From: Hevea brasiliensis
Taxonomy: Eukaryota; Streptophyta; Magnoliopsida; Malpighiales; Euphorbiaceae
Length of the DNA stretch: 64,000 nt
NCBI RefSeq assembly: GCF_030052815.1
Contig: NC_079494.1
Span: 35,636,467 to 35,700,466 of the forward strand
Direction: 5' to 3'
The position numbers and the translations under genes were made by a program. The notes under the pieces were generated by a model. That model did not search any database and was not told the DNA's origin. It saw only the letters and a program-made list of their open reading frames with translations. Of this stretch, positions 19,470 to 31,908 are shown piece by piece (positions within the stretch are counted from its first letter, which is position 1; every line of letters starts with the position of its first letter).

Positions 19470-22406
19470 TGTAACACCCCTAAGTTCGGTAGTGCGTTCT
19501 ACTGTTCCGGTGACCAGTGCTGTCCGGACAGCTAGAATGCCTAGAACTACACTTCGATATGAGTGAGGAGACATTAAATAATGAAATACAAGAAAAGAAA
19601 ATACAAGAAAAATAAAGGAAAAATAATAGCAAAGAAATGTAACCAAGTTAAGCGAGCCGAAAACCCTAGCGATGGTGATCAGACTGAAGTCACGGCGTGG
19701 ACCGTTGACTAGCCCTGGACCGCGGGGAACCCTGAAAAATATTTTTAGGAGTTAAAGAGACATCAATTGAAGTAGAAATATTATTAGAAATATCAAAGAA
19801 AAAATTAAATAATTAGTACAAAGAAAAGCGAGAAATCGAAAAACGGACAAAACCCGGTGTTACCGAAAAATTGGGAATGCAACCCGAACAGGGGCATTGT
19901 GGTCATTTGACACCCCGAGTTGTCTTTTGACCTAAATTTCCATTAAAAATAAATAATATTACACTTGGAAAATGTCATGAAAAATTAAATTGGTGGTACC
20001 TAATTTAAATAGCAAAAATTGGGAGTTAAATGTGGAAAAATGAAACCTTAGAATAAACAATGATTTAATTCTTACATAGTGGTCCACTAACTCATTTAAG
20101 TGGACCACTAAAGCTTCATTTGGGCAGAATATACATCTTCATCTTCAACCTTAGAACCAGCAGAAAATTTGCTCCCAAAAAACTCCATTGACGCATGGTT
20201 GAAGCTCCATGCATATGAGATTCAAGCTTCTTTCCTTCTACCTTCCTTCATCAAAGTTAGTCTACACCACTTGGGCAGTAGATTGGCAGCAAGAAGACCA
20301 AGTTTTGGTGAAGATTTAAGAAGTCTCATCCATAGGTAAGTTTGAGTTTTTTTATTGTTGCTTTGTTAAAGTTTGTAAGGGTGTTATGGGTGTTTGATTT
20401 ATGGAGAAATTTTTGAGTTTTGATGTTGAATGGGAATGTGCACTTTTGGCAGCCATGGAAACACCTTGAAGGCAGTTTAATTGTGCTTGTAAATGGTGAA
20501 TTAAATGATTGATTAAATGTATATTGTGTAGGAAATTGTTTGGGTAATGTATACTTCGCATATGTAAATGTAAAATGAAATTTAAAGCTTGGAAAGTAAT
20601 GGAATGTAAGTGTACCATTGTGGCAGTTTGCTAACCCTTGAAGAATGCTGGAATTCATGCTTGGTTTATGGAATAATGATGTTAAAATGTGTTGGTTGTT
20701 ATGGCAGTTTGAATGTATGTATAGTGGTGTGAAGGTTGGACATGTGAATGAGCTTGGTTATGGAGTTAAATTGTTGTAAATTTAGTTGGCAAATTCTGCA
20801 CTTGTTGGTGCACATTGAATGTAATGGTAAGCTGCCAAAATGACCTATAATGTGTTGTGAATTATGTTTAGGTCATGGTACAACCAGAATTAGTTTGAAT
20901 GTTAAGTTTGGTGAGTGTTAAAAGTGATGTTTGATATGTATGCTAGAATTGCAATAAGGCAGTTTGTGTTTTAGGCCTATAACTTTAAGTGTGTGGCTCC
21001 AATTGGTATGAGACTAATTGGAGGTGAAACTAGGCACAAAATGTGCTAACTTTCATGAAGGAAGCTAGCCAAAATTCTGCTTGCAAGGTAGCTTGAAAAA
21101 TGACCAAATCCGGATTAAGTGCAAATGAGGCCTGAAAATTGACCATTTGGGCAGCAGTTAGTATTTAGGCCATAACTCACTCAAAACAGGTCCAATTGAC
21201 CTGAAATTTTAACCATGAATAGTTAAGACCCATATCTACAAGTCTTATGAAGACACAAAAGCCCATAAATGACCATAAGTAAGTCAAACAGCTTGCCCAA
21301 GTTCGGGTCCAAAAACTGGCCGAACCTAAAATGACCTAAAGTGACCTAAAATGACCAATTTTGGTGCAATTTGACCAGCAATAGTAAAATGACCATAACT
21401 TGGCCTACATAACTCAGAATGACCTGAAATTTTGCCTCGCGTTCCATAAGACATAGATCTACAAGTTTGTAGTTTTGATCGAAACCCGAAAACCGAGGAA
21501 ACTAGGTCGTCTGGCTAGGTCAAACTAGTATCCCGAAATCCAGCAAATCGCAAGAAAATGCAGTATACACAGAAATGAATTTGGTAACACGTACCAACCC
21601 TAAAAGACTATCGAATGTGACATATTAATGACATTAAAACCTAAATTACCTAGAATGTACCAAGGGTCGACATAGTAGGCTAACTAAGCGAATAAATGAA
21701 TTCAGTAAATTAATTATCAAGTATTATCGTTAGAGACAGTTTAAATGAGTACTGAAACACTTCAAATTGTGTTTCTCAGTTAGCAAAGACTCAGGGAGGG
21801 GAAGGAAACACTGAGTCAGAGCCAAGAGATAGTTATCAGAGGTTTGTGCACAACGGCTATTTCTTTTGAATTTTTTAATTGAAATAAAGTATAATTATTT
21901 GTACGTTATTGTTTTAAATTGTGTTTGTGCACAATAATTTTGATTTCTTATTTTCTACTTAAAAATTTATTTAAAATTATAGTTTTAAATTGTGTCCGTG
22001 CACAATACTTTTTTATATTCACTACTTTTACTAGCAAATTTATGTAGAGAAATGAGTTATGAATAAGTTTTGATTACTTTGGTTTTGGGAATATTATTTG
22101 GAACTTATTGTATTGCCAACTTTGCAAATGGAAATTTTGAGATAAAATGTGATTTATGGTTTGTATGAAATATTGTGATTTTAAATTGTTTTGATTCACA
22201 TTTGGCATGACACTGTTGATATATTCCTCCATCTTTGACTTATCAGTCTGGGGTGAGTGTGATTATGTTCCTCCCTCTTTGACTTCCCAGTCTGAGGTGA
22301 GTGTGGATGAGTACTCATTATTCAGCTAGCTTCCTCCCTCATTGATTTCGATTATTGGGGTGAGTGTGTCTTATCATGGTGTACAACACGGCATGTGTGG
22401 AAAAAT
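19470..22406 (+). repeat. G2 5' LTR, first part (2,937 bp)
   Basis: Family-A LTR from TGTAACACCCC to the G3 insertion point, matching 54435-57365. It contains an inverted repeat TAGTGGTCCACT/AGTGGACCACTA (20077-20110), the donor AG|GTAAGT (20334-20341) and the module array (about 20980-21500). The small frames 20326-20658 (minus) are not genes. The last five bases AAAAT are the left duplication of G3. Confidence 0.92.
20077..20110. promoter_or_regulatory. 12 bp inverted repeat in the promoter-side LTR
   Basis: TAGTGGTCCACT and AGTGGACCACTA are perfect reverse complements 10 bases apart. The same pair occurs at 55035-55068. Other family-A LTRs keep only the right arm. The core GTGGNCCAC resembles plant TCP-factor sites, but this is only a resemblance. 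Confidence 0.5.
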
Positions 22407-25400
22407 TGTAACACCCCTAAGTTCGGTAGTGCGTTCTACTGTTCCGGTGACCAGTGTTATCCGGACAGCTAGGATGCCTAGAACTACACTTTGTTATGAG
22501 TAAGGAGACATAAAATAATGAAATACAAGAAAAGAAAATACAAGAAAAACAAAGGAAAAATAATAGCAAAGAAATGTAGCAAAGTTAAGCGAGCCGAGAA
22601 TCCTAGCGATGGGTGGCCGCACTGGGAAGTCACGGCGTGGACCGTTGACTAGCCCTGGACCACGGGGAACCCTGGAAAATATTTTTAGGACTTAAAGAGA
22701 CAACAATTGAAGTATAAATATCATTAGAAATATTAAATAAAAATTAAATAATTAGTACAAAGAAAAGTGGGAAATTGAAAAACGGACAAAACCCGATGTT
22801 ACCGAAAAATCGAGAATGTAACCCGAACAGGGGCATTATGGTCATTTGACGTCCCGAATTGTCTTTTGACCTAAATTTCCATTAAAAATAAATAATATTA
22901 CACTTAGAAAATAAAATGAAAAATTAGTTTAGTGGTACCTAATGCAAATAGCCAAAAGTGGAGTGAAAATTGTGTAATTAGCACTTTAAGCTTATTATAT
23001 GATTAATTTGAGTGAGTGGACCACTAGGGATTTAATTTAAACACTAAATGGCAGGTGTAAATCCACTAACAATCTGTAAACTTCATCTTCAACCTTTATT
23101 CTTCACCCATGCCGAAATGAACCTCCAAAATCCTCCCATGGCCGCCCACTTCCATGCCACACTCCACCCATTTTCAAGCTAAATTTTCCTTACTTGTCTT
23201 AATTAATTTTTATCCCCACATCACAAGGAAGAGTTTGATACCAACATTAAGAAGTTTTGTGAAGGTTTGACAAGTCCCAACCATAGGTAAGTTTGTATTT
23301 TTGAATATTTCTTTGATAAAGTTTGTATACATGTTATGGGTGTTTGATTTGTGAAGAAAATTTTCAAGTTTGAGGAGTTATTGATATATCCAGTTTGGAC
23401 AGCCATGGAAATGTATATTTGATGATTTATTCTTACATTTATTTGATGGGAAATTATGTTGAATAGGGTGATTAATGTCCTAGTAAGTTAATTCCATGTA
23501 TATATGTGGTGATTGTGCAATTGGGATGGAAGTTGATGAATTGTGGCATACTTTGGCATTGTGGAGCATTTCGGCAGCTTTGAAACCCCATGATGAATGT
23601 ATGAATTTATGAAGATATTGGCAGAATTATGACATTGAGGATTGATGGATATGTATATAAATTAGTTGTGGAAATTATATGAAATAATGAGTAGAGTTTA
23701 TGTGTATTTGTGGTTGTATTTGGACTTTATGAATTAGAGTTTTATTTGGTTTATTGAGGATGTTTGTATTCTGCCCAAAATGATTTTAAGGTGAAGTAGT
23801 AAATGGTTTTGGTAATGTACCAAATCAGAATTGGTAAGAGAGATGGACTTAGAGTAAGGTAAATGTGTAATTGATACATGTTTATGCAATGTAATTAAGG
23901 GCAGTGTGCATTTTAGCCCATAACTTTAAATGTGTAACTCCAATTGGTATGAGACCAATTGGAGGTGAAACTAGGCACAAAATGTGCCAACTTTCATTTA
24001 GAAAGCATACCAAAATTCTGCTTGCAAGGTGACATGAAAAAATGACCAATTCGGATTAAGTGCAAGTGAAACCTGAAAACTGACCAATTGGGCAGCAGTT
24101 AGTGTTTAGGCCATAACTCCCTCAAAACAGGTCCAATTGACCTGAAATTTTAACCATGAATAGTCAAGTCTTATGAAGACACCAAAGCCCAGAAATGACC
24201 AAAAGCAAGTCAAACAGCTTGGACAAGCTCGGGTCCGAAAACTGGCCGAACCAAAGTTGACCAAATTTGACCTAAAATGACCTAATTTGATGCCATTTGA
24301 CCAGCAATAGTAAAATGACCATAACTTGGTCTACATAACTCGGATTGACCTAAAATTTTGCCCCGCGTTCCATCAGACATAGATCTACAAGTTTGTAGTT
24401 TTGACCAAAACCCGAAAACCGAGGGAACTAGGTCGTCCGGCTAGGTCAAACTAGTATACCGAAATACAGCAATTTGCAATAAAATGAACTAAACAAGGAA
24501 ATGAAATTGGTAATGAGTACCAACCCTAAAACACTATCGAATGTGACATATTAGTGACACTAAAACCTAAAATACCTAGAACGCATCGAGGTCGGTATAT
24601 TAGGTGATTAAGCAAATAATAGCTTTCAGTAAATTATTTATCAAACATTATCGATAGAGACAGTTTAATTTAGTACTGAAACACTTCAAATTGTGTTTCT
24701 CAGTTAGTAAAGACTCAGGGAAAGGGAAGGAAACACTGAGTCCAGACCAGGAGACAATTATCAGAGGTTTGTGCACAACAACTATTTCTTTTGAATTTTT
24801 CAATTGAAATGAATTATGACTATTTGTACATTATTGTTTTAAATTGTGGAAATGTGTTTGAATGAATATTTATCGCTTGAAAAGCACTGTAAATGGTTTG
24901 AAATTGTGAGAAATTGTTTGAATGATATTGATGGATACTTATTGATTGAAAAGCATTGGAAATGGTTTGAAACCACAGCTATCATGTATATTGATTTTAT
25001 TCCTCACTAGCTTGTCTAGTGTGACGAATTGAATTCCCTCTCTGGCTGAAGTGTTGAGGTGTGTGCCTGTTGAGGACGAATTGGATGAGTACTCATATTT
25101 TTGCTAGCTAGCTATGTTATTCCTCATTAGTCATTGACTTTTGGGACGAATTGAATACCTCATTAGCCATCGGCTTTTGGGACGAATTGAACTTTGGAAC
25201 ATGGTTAAGCTGTGTGTGATTTATTGATATGTATTGTGAGATTGTGAAATGAATTTAAACTCTTATTGACATATACTGTCTTTTGAATTCAACCATGATC
25301 TGACTTATTGAAATTTATTGTGATATTGAGAAATGGAGTTTAAATTCTTGTTGACAATTACTGTCTTGAAATTAACTATGGTTTTAAGTATCCACTTTTT

Positions 25401-25506
25401 ATATGATTTATGAATTGTGATTTAAATTGTATTTGGTTAATGTTGTGCACCACTGAGACATCGTCTCAGCGATAGCTTTTTATTGCTATCGCAGTGAAGC
25501 AGATCA
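22407..25506 (+). repeat. G3 5' LTR, lacking its last ~600 bp
   Basis: Closely matches the 3' LTR pieces 29266-30669 and 34403-36097. It stops just past the hairpin motif, at the same position where G4 enters the 3' LTR. Donor AG|GTAAGT is at 23285-23292. The last stretch (25490-25600) shows several CAG/CTG-to-CG type differences from the 3' copy. Confidence 0.9.
25448..25494 (+). other. Conserved GCACCAC two-hairpin motif, G3 5' LTR copy
   Basis: Stem CTGAGA/TCTCAG (25453-25469) is followed by a perfect stem GCGATAGC/GCTATCGC (25469-25492), then CAG. Confidence 0.75.
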
Positions 25507-26292
25507 GTAACACCCTCCGGTAGCAATTCCGTACATTTCTTTATTCGTGATCGGTGTCGATCCGCATACCTAGAATGTCAGGAAAAATATTTAAACTTAA
25601 GTGAGGGACCATAATCAATTCAATTATTAATAAGAAAATTTTAATAAAAATTTTAGAAATAAAATACAACAAAATTAAACAGTAGGTGCCCTAGCGAGGG
25701 TAACTGAGAGGAAGTTGCGGTTCTCGCAACGAGGAGCCCTAGACCCAGGGAAAAAATTATAAAATAATTTTTGGGACTCCAGAGAAGGGTCATTGAGGTT
25801 CCTATGGCATTAGAATGCCAATAAAATATTTAGGAAAATTTTTCAATCAGTACAGCCAATTTTGACCCGTTAAGCCAAACGGAGGGCATTTTGGTCATTT
25901 CGCCTTCAGAGGTGATTTTTGGCCGACTTGTCCAGTTAAGTAAATAATTAATATGACATAAAATATGAAGAAACATTGCTAAAAATTAAATTGAAATTGA
26001 GTAGTGATGAAAAGAAAAGAAAAATCCATAAAAATGCCAAATATGACATCATTATGATGTCATTTGAAAGTCTCCGCCAATTATAATTAAACAACCATAT
26101 TATTAACTAATAAAAGAGACTAAATGAAGACCAAATTAACCAAAAATATAGCAGCCACCTCCTTCCCCAAAACCAGCCAAAACGTAGAGAGAAAGAAGAT
26201 AGGGTTTCCACCATAGCCATTCTTTGCAAGCTTTCATTCTCATGCTTCCTCACCATATTTCCTCAAGACCCCAACACTAAAATGAATCCTTG
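25507..26292 (+). mobile_element. Truncated family-B LTR in the G3 5' LTR
   Basis: Begins GTAACACCCTCC and follows the first ~790 bases of the G4 LTR (36098-36892) closely, including the TGACATCAT/ATGATGTCA palindrome (about 26042-26060). It stops at AATGAATCCTTG and is replaced by the SINE cluster. It joins the A LTR at the same base where G4 joins the 3' LTR of G3. Confidence 0.85.
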
Positions 26293-26548
26293 CCTTTTTT
26301 ATTGTCACACCCTGGCTTAGTGGGCCCTAGCTCAAGCCCCTCTATGGGTGGCCATCTTGCCGGCGTACCCCTCTAGAGGCCAGTGATGCAACTCAAATCG
26401 GTACTGTCCGCTTTGGTGGAGTTCAATCCCTTCGCCCTGCAGAGCTAGGATTCGAACCCATATCACCTCACGGGTTTGCTTCGCCTCTTACCAATTGAGC
26501 TGTAAGTATGAATTTGTGAACCAAATGAATAAAAAAGGTGCTTTTTTT
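26293..26548 (-). mobile_element. tRNA-derived SINE, copy 1
   Basis: On the minus strand a ~210 bp unit begins CAGCTCAATTGGTAAGAG, like an RNA polymerase III A box, has the B box GGTTCGAATCC, and ends GGGTGTGACAATAAAAAA with an A-rich tail. That is SINE structure. Its tail meets the broken B LTR at 26292. A ~38 bp spacer (about 26502-26539) separates it from copy 2. Confidence 0.8.
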
Positions 26549-26796
26549 ATTGTCACACCCCGGCTTAGTGGGCCCCAGCTCAAGCCCCTCTATGGTTGGC
26601 CATCTTGCCGGCGTACCCCTCTAGAGGCCGGCGATGCAACTCAAATCGGTACTGTCCGCTTTGGTGGAGTTCAATCCCTTCGCCCTGCAGAGCTAGGATT
26701 CGAACCCATATCACCTCACGGGTTTGCTTCGCCTCTTACCAATTGAGCTGCAAGTATGAATTTGTGAACCAAATGAATAAAAAAGGTGTTTTTTTT
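26549..26796 (-). mobile_element. tRNA-derived SINE, copy 2
   Basis: Repeats copy 1 including its spacer, exactly 248 bp downstream. Because the spacer is repeated too, copies 2 and 3 look like tandem duplications of one locus rather than separate insertions. Confidence 0.8.
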
Positions 26797-26992
26797 ATTG
26801 TCACACCCCGGCTTAGTGGGCCCCAGCTCAAGCCCCTCTATGGGTGGCCATCTTGCCGGCGTACCCCTCTAGAGGCCGGCGATGCAACTCAAATCAGTAC
26901 TGTCCGCTTTGGTGGAGTTCAATCCCTTGCCTGCAGCTAGGATTCGAACCCATATCACCTCGGTTTGCTTCACCTCTTACCAATTGACTGCG
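26797..26992 (-). mobile_element. tRNA-derived SINE, copy 3
   Basis: Third unit in the same orientation. It has small losses, mostly at CAG/CTG-like sites, and is cut at its tRNA-like 5' end, where it meets an inverted copy. Confidence 0.75.
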
Positions 26993-27144
26993 GCTCAATT
27001 GGTAAGAGCTCGCTGCGTGGTGATATGGGTTCGAATCCTAACTCAGGCGAAGCTCCACCGTGCATTTGAGTTGCATCGCCGCCTCTAGAAGCACGCCGCA
27101 AGATGGCCACCCAGAAGGGGCTGAGTCAGCCCATGGTGTGACAC
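26993..27144 (+). mobile_element. tRNA-derived SINE, copy 4 (inverted, shortened)
   Basis: Plus-strand copy starting GGCTCAATTGGTAAGAG with B box GGTTCGAATCC, ending GGTGTGACAC. It faces copy 3 head to head, with ACCAATTG and CAATTGGT as the inner arms. It is about 60 bp shorter than the others and runs directly into gypsy pol at 27145. Confidence 0.75.
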
Positions 27145-27960
27145 TATCCTATTGGAAGCCGCCAGAACATCACGAAATTCACGGTTTTAGGTTTAGCTGG
27201 ATATTACCGCCGGTTTGTGAAGGGGTTTTCTATGTTATCTTCTCCACTGACCAAACTGCTTCGGAAAGATGTAAAATTTCAGTGGACTGATAAATGCCAG
27301 CAAAGTTTTGATGAGTTGAAGAGGTGTTTAACTGAAGCTCTAGTTCTCACTTTACCTACTTCGGGTAAAGAATACACAGTTTTATAGTGATGCTTCTCAC
27401 AATGGGCTAGGCTGTGTACTGATGCAAGATCGGAATGTCATTGCTTATGCATCACGCCAGCTGAAACCGCATGAGAGGAACTACCCAACACATGATCTGG
27501 AGCTAGCAGCTATTGTTTTTGCTCTGAAGATCTGGAGACACTATTTGTATGGAGAGAAATGCTACATTTACACAGATCACAAGAACTTGAAGTACTTAGG
27601 CACCCAGAAGGAATTAAATTTGAGGCAGAGGAGATGGTTAGAACTCAGCCAGGGAAAGCAAATGTGGTGGCTGACGCCTTAAGTCGCAAGACTATGGCAA
27701 GTCTCAGAGTTTCTCCTTTGTCCATGGTATGTGAATTGAAAGCACAGCATGCCAGTTTAGAGATTGATGATGAGGGACAGATAGTAGTTGCATGGCATGT
27801 ACAGCCAGTGTTGATTGATCGGTCGTAATGGTGCTCAGAGTGATGAAAAATATCGAAGCTCTTGAAAGAAGTCAAAGCAGGCAAAAACCTAAATTCTCGT
27901 GAGAGATGATGGTTTATTGCTACATCGAGCGTAATGTGCGTTCAAGTGATCTTTGAATTG
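27145..27960 (+). pseudogene. G3 RT C-terminus and RNase H
   Basis: The gypsy pol resumes after the SINE cluster at the RT end ([13 protein letters not shown]) and runs through the linker (LTKLLRKDVKFQWTDKC) into RNase H ([13 protein letters not shown], then [43 protein letters not shown]). A stop/frameshift lies near 27385. A deletion near 27640-27660 removes residues between RRWLEL and the [13 protein letters not shown] motif. The pieces follow G4 closely in order and spacing. Confidence 0.88.
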
Positions 27961-28850
27961 AGACAGATCATTATGAAGGAAGCACATGAGTCTCCATTTG
28001 CTATGCACCCTGGTGGAACTAAAATGTACAGAGGGCTGAAAGAGCATTACTGGTGGATGGGCATGAAGAGGGATATAGCTGAGTTTGTTTCCAAATGCCT
28101 AACTTGTTAGCAAGTAAAGGCAGAACATCAAGTTCCAGCTGGTTTGTTACATCCTTTGTCGATGCAGTGGAAATGGGAACGAATAACTATGGATTTTGTT
28201 ACAGGACTTCCAAGGACACAAAGTAGTCATGATGCGATATGGGTTATAGTTGATGATTGACCAAGTCTGCTCACTTTTGCCGATTCGGATAGACTATAGC
28301 ACGGAAAGATTGGCGGATTGTACATATATTAGATTGTAAAATTGCATGGAGTGCAGTATCAATTGTGTCGACAGAGATCCTAGGTTCACTTCTAGATTCA
28401 GGGTAGTCTTCAGAGAGCCCTAGGAACTAGATTGAACTTCAAAGACAAGATTCCACCCACAGACGGATGGCCGGTCGAGAGGGTTATTCAGATATTGGAT
28501 GATATGCTACGGGCTTGTGTGATTGAGTTTGAAGGTAGTTGGGATACACACTTGCCTTTGATTGAGTTTGCTTATAACAACAACTACCAATCAAGCATTG
28601 GGATGCCTCCATATGAAGCTTTGTATGGCGAGAAAGTGCAGAACTCCCTTATGTTGGGATGAAGTAGGTGAAAGGAAGATGATTGGGCGAGAATTGTTCA
28701 GTGAGGAGAGGAAAGATCAGTTAATTAGAGATAGACTCAAGGCTGCATCGGATCGTCGAAGTCCTATGTTGATCTGAAAGAAGAGATATTGAATATGCAT
28801 GGGTGATAAGGTATTCCTCAAAGTTTCTCCTTAGAAGAGGATTATGAGAT
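27961..28850 (+). pseudogene. G3 integrase: zinc-binding and core regions
   Basis: The HHCC region is clear (HESPFAMHPGGTKMY, then FVSKCLTC) but is followed by a stop where Gln is expected (28109-28111, CAG to TAG). The core starts at TMDFVTGLP and ends at IEFAYNNNYQSSIGMPPYEA (28561-28620). Between them (28240-28440) the sequence is heavily disrupted, and the second catalytic Asp region is barely readable. Part of this damage has the CWG-collapse look. Confidence 0.82.
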
Positions 28851-29219
28851 TTGCGAGAAAGGGAAGTGAGTCCTCGTTTCATCGGACCATATGAGGTTCT
28901 GGAAAGAGTGGGTCCTTTGGCATATCGGTTGGCATTACCTCCAGAGCTAGCAAGGATACACAGTGTCTTCCATGTGTCCATGTTAAGGAGGTACAGATCT
29001 GACCCATCTCATGTACTATCAGTTAAAGAGATTGAGGTAAATCCAGACCTCTCATATGAGGAAGAACCCATAAAAATTTTGGCATATGAGGTGAAGCAGC
29101 TGAGGAATAAAAAGATACACCTGGTTAAAGTGCTGTGGAACCATCATTCAGGCCAAGAAGCTACTTGGGAACGTGAAGAGGATATGAGGAGACAGCACCC
29201 ACAGCTGTTCAGAGACTAA
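28851..29219 (+). pseudogene. G3 integrase tail and chromodomain
   Basis: Open frame covering PRFIGPYEVLERVGPLAYRL, HSVFHVSMLRRYRSDPSH, then the chromodomain EEPIKILAYEVKQLR, HLVKVLWNHHSGQEATWE and the normal end HPQLFRD with stop at 29217-29219. This is the least damaged part of G3 pol and is nearly the same as the G0 tail at 18832, so the two are close relatives. Confidence 0.9.
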
Positions 29220-29229
29220 TGCCAGATAA

Positions 29230-29265
29230 AATTTCGAGACGAAATTTATTTAAGGGGGGGAGAAT
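29230..29265 (+). other. G3 polypurine tract and preceding stem
   Basis: AAATTTCG-AGA-CGAAATTT, a perfect inverted repeat, is followed by TAAGGGGGGGAGAAT directly before the 3' LTR. The purine run is the usual plus-strand primer. Confidence 0.85.
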
Positions 29266-30669
29266 TGTAACACCCCTAAGTTCGGTACTGCGTTCTACTG
29301 TTCTGGTGTCCAGTGTTGTCCGGACAGCTAGGATGCCTAGAACTACACTTCGTTATAAGTAAGGAGACATAAAATAATGAAATACAAGAAAAGAAAATAC
29401 AAGGAAAACAAAGAAAAAATAATAGCAAAGAAATGTAGCCAAGTTAAGCGAGCCGAGAATCCTAGCGATGGGTGACTACACCGGGAAGTCACGGCGTGGA
29501 CCGTTGACTAGCCCTGGACCACGGGGAACCCTGGAAAATATTTTAAGGACTTAAAGAGACAACAATTGAAGTATAAATATCATTAGAAATATTAAATAAA
29601 AATTAAATAATTAGTACAAAGAAAAGTGGGAAATCAAAAAACGGACAAAACCCGGTGTTACCAAAAAATCGGGAATGTAACCCGAACAGGGGCATTATGG
29701 TCATTTGATGTCCCGAATTGTCTTTTGACCTAAATTTCAATTAAAAATAAATAATATTACACTTAGAAAATAAAATGAAAAATTAGTTTAGTGGTACCTA
29801 ATGCAAATAGCCAAAAGTGGAGTGAAAATTATGTAATTAGCACTTTAAGCTTATTATATGATTTATTTGAGTGAGTGGACCACTAGGGATTTAATTTAAA
29901 CACTAAATGGCAGGTGTAAATCCACTAACAATCTGTAAACTTCATCTTCAACCTTTATTCTTCACCCATGCCGAAATGAACCTCCAAAATCCTCCCATGG
30001 CCGCCCACTTCCATGCCACACTCCACCCATTTTCAAGCTAAATTTTCCTTACTTGTCTTAATTAATTTTTATCCCCACATCACAAGGAAGAGTTTGATAC
30101 CAACATTAAGAAGTTTTGTGAAGGTTTGACAAGTCCCAACCATAGGTAAGTTTGTATTTTTGAATATTTCTTTGATAAAGTTCGTATACATGTTATGAGT
30201 GTTTGATTTGTGAAGAAAATTTTCAAGTTTGAGGAGTTATTGATATATCCAGTTTGAACAGCCATGGAAATGTATATTTGATGATTTATTCTTACATTTA
30301 TTTGATGGAAAATTATGTTGAATAGGGTGATTAATGTCCTAGTAAGTTAATTCCATGTATATATGTGGTGATTGTGCAATTGGGATGGAAGTTGATGAAT
30401 TGTGGCATACTTTGGCATTGTGGAGCATTTCGGCAGCTTTGAAACCCCATGATGAATGTATGAATTCATGAAGATATTGGCAGAATTATGACATTGAAGA
30501 TTGATGGATATGTATATAAATTAGTTGTGGAAATTGTATGAAATAATGAGTAGAGTTTATGTGTATTTGTGGTTGTATTTGGACTTTATGAATTAGAGTT
30601 TTATTTGGTTTATTGAGGATGTTTGTATTCTGCCCAAAATGATTTTAAGGTGAAGTAGTAAATGGTTTT
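29266..30669 (+). repeat. G3 3' LTR, part 1
   Basis: Starts TGTAACACCCC after the polypurine tract and is interrupted by S2 at 30670. Donor AG|GTAAGT is at 30144-30151. GTTTT at 30665-30669 is the left duplication of S2. Confidence 0.92.
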
Positions 30670-31383
30670 TGTGACACCCCTTATCCGACTACAGTGTAGC
30701 CGAGCAAGTTATGCCACTCAGTGTGCCGAGCACTTTATTTTATCTTAATTAATTTATATCATGCTTTTGAATATAATTTGTGAAATATAATTTATTTAAG
30801 TCATTTATCGAAATTATAATTTATTTGAGGTTCCGAGAATTTTATAGAAAATCCGGCAGAGTACCGGCTAAAAATAGAGAAAACAGTTCTTCGGAACCTG
30901 TGAAAAACACTTCCTATGATCATATTCAATCATCTCATCACTCTCAAACTTCAATATCAAAATCTCAACATTTTTCACCATTCATTTCTCAATCATTCAT
31001 CTCATGTGATAATCATGTACAAGTCACAGTTATGTATTCACTTTTCCTTTCACAAACACAATTTTCTTAACAATTCCTCTATTTGTCATTCATTCATTTC
31101 ACATCATCATTAAACTCAAATCATAAATAAATTCTCACATGTGATTTATAATCACAATTTACAAGTACTTACATTAATACAAAATTATATTACATTTGTT
31201 TCAAATACACATGATAAAATAAGAGTTTAATTACAAAATTTACAAAAACCTCAAAATACAAAATGGGACCTAGTGTCCTACCAATGCACTGTGGATGGTG
31301 AGGTGACACAGACGCTATGCAGAACTGTGAACTGCCTTACCGAATCTGTGGTCTACTGGGCCCTCTGTCCAAATCTTCAGTAC

Positions 31384-31430
31384 CTATGCGTTGCAAAAGC
31401 GACGCGCTAAGCATAAAGCTTAGTGGTGCC
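31384..31430 (-). other. Conserved GCACCAC two-hairpin motif, S2 copy
   Basis: On the minus strand: GCACCA, stem CTAAGC/GCTTAG, then a second stem GCGTCGC/GCAACGC with one mismatch, ending in TAG|G. The first stem differs from family A at paired positions (A-T in place of G-C) yet still pairs. Confidence 0.7.
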
Positions 31431-31826
31431 AATAATACAAGAAAATATAATATGCAAATAAAGATAATAATTTCCTTGCTATTGTGTTCATAATAAATGA
31501 ATAATTACTAACTTATAGTTTAGTCGAGGGCTATTCATGTTTTATGATATTAACTTCTTCATGCATTTCGTTAATTATTTTCTTCATGATCTTGAGCTTC
31601 TTTGTATTTTTGTAATCATTCATGATACTTAATTTTCGTATTTTCTTTAATAATCAGTTCAATCACAGTTATACTTTTCCATGCCCAAGTAACCTATACT
31701 GGACGACTGGACTGGATAACGGGTCGTTGGCATTGGACACCGCGGTGCCTCGGGCCGTCATACCATGGGACGCAGAACGTCAACCATGTATGCAGTCAGT
31801 ATGGCTAAAAAGCCATGATATCACAT

Positions 31827-31908
31827 AATCGGGCATAAAAGCCTTGCATACGGGCATAAAAGCTATGAATACGGGGATAAAGCCATGAATACAGGCATAA
31901 AGCCTTTC
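31827..31908. repeat. Short GGCATAAAGCC-type tandem repeats in S2
   Basis: Four to five imperfect units of about 23-25 bp, each with GGCATAAAAGCC or a close variant, which can form a small GGC/GCC hairpin. G4 LTRs have a single related spot near 38259. Confidence 0.7.

Noticed and set aside
26993..27050. Possible tRNA gene with A and B boxes
   Set aside because: The sequence does not continue into a cloverleaf, and it recurs as a ~210 bp unit with an A-rich tail, which is SINE structure.
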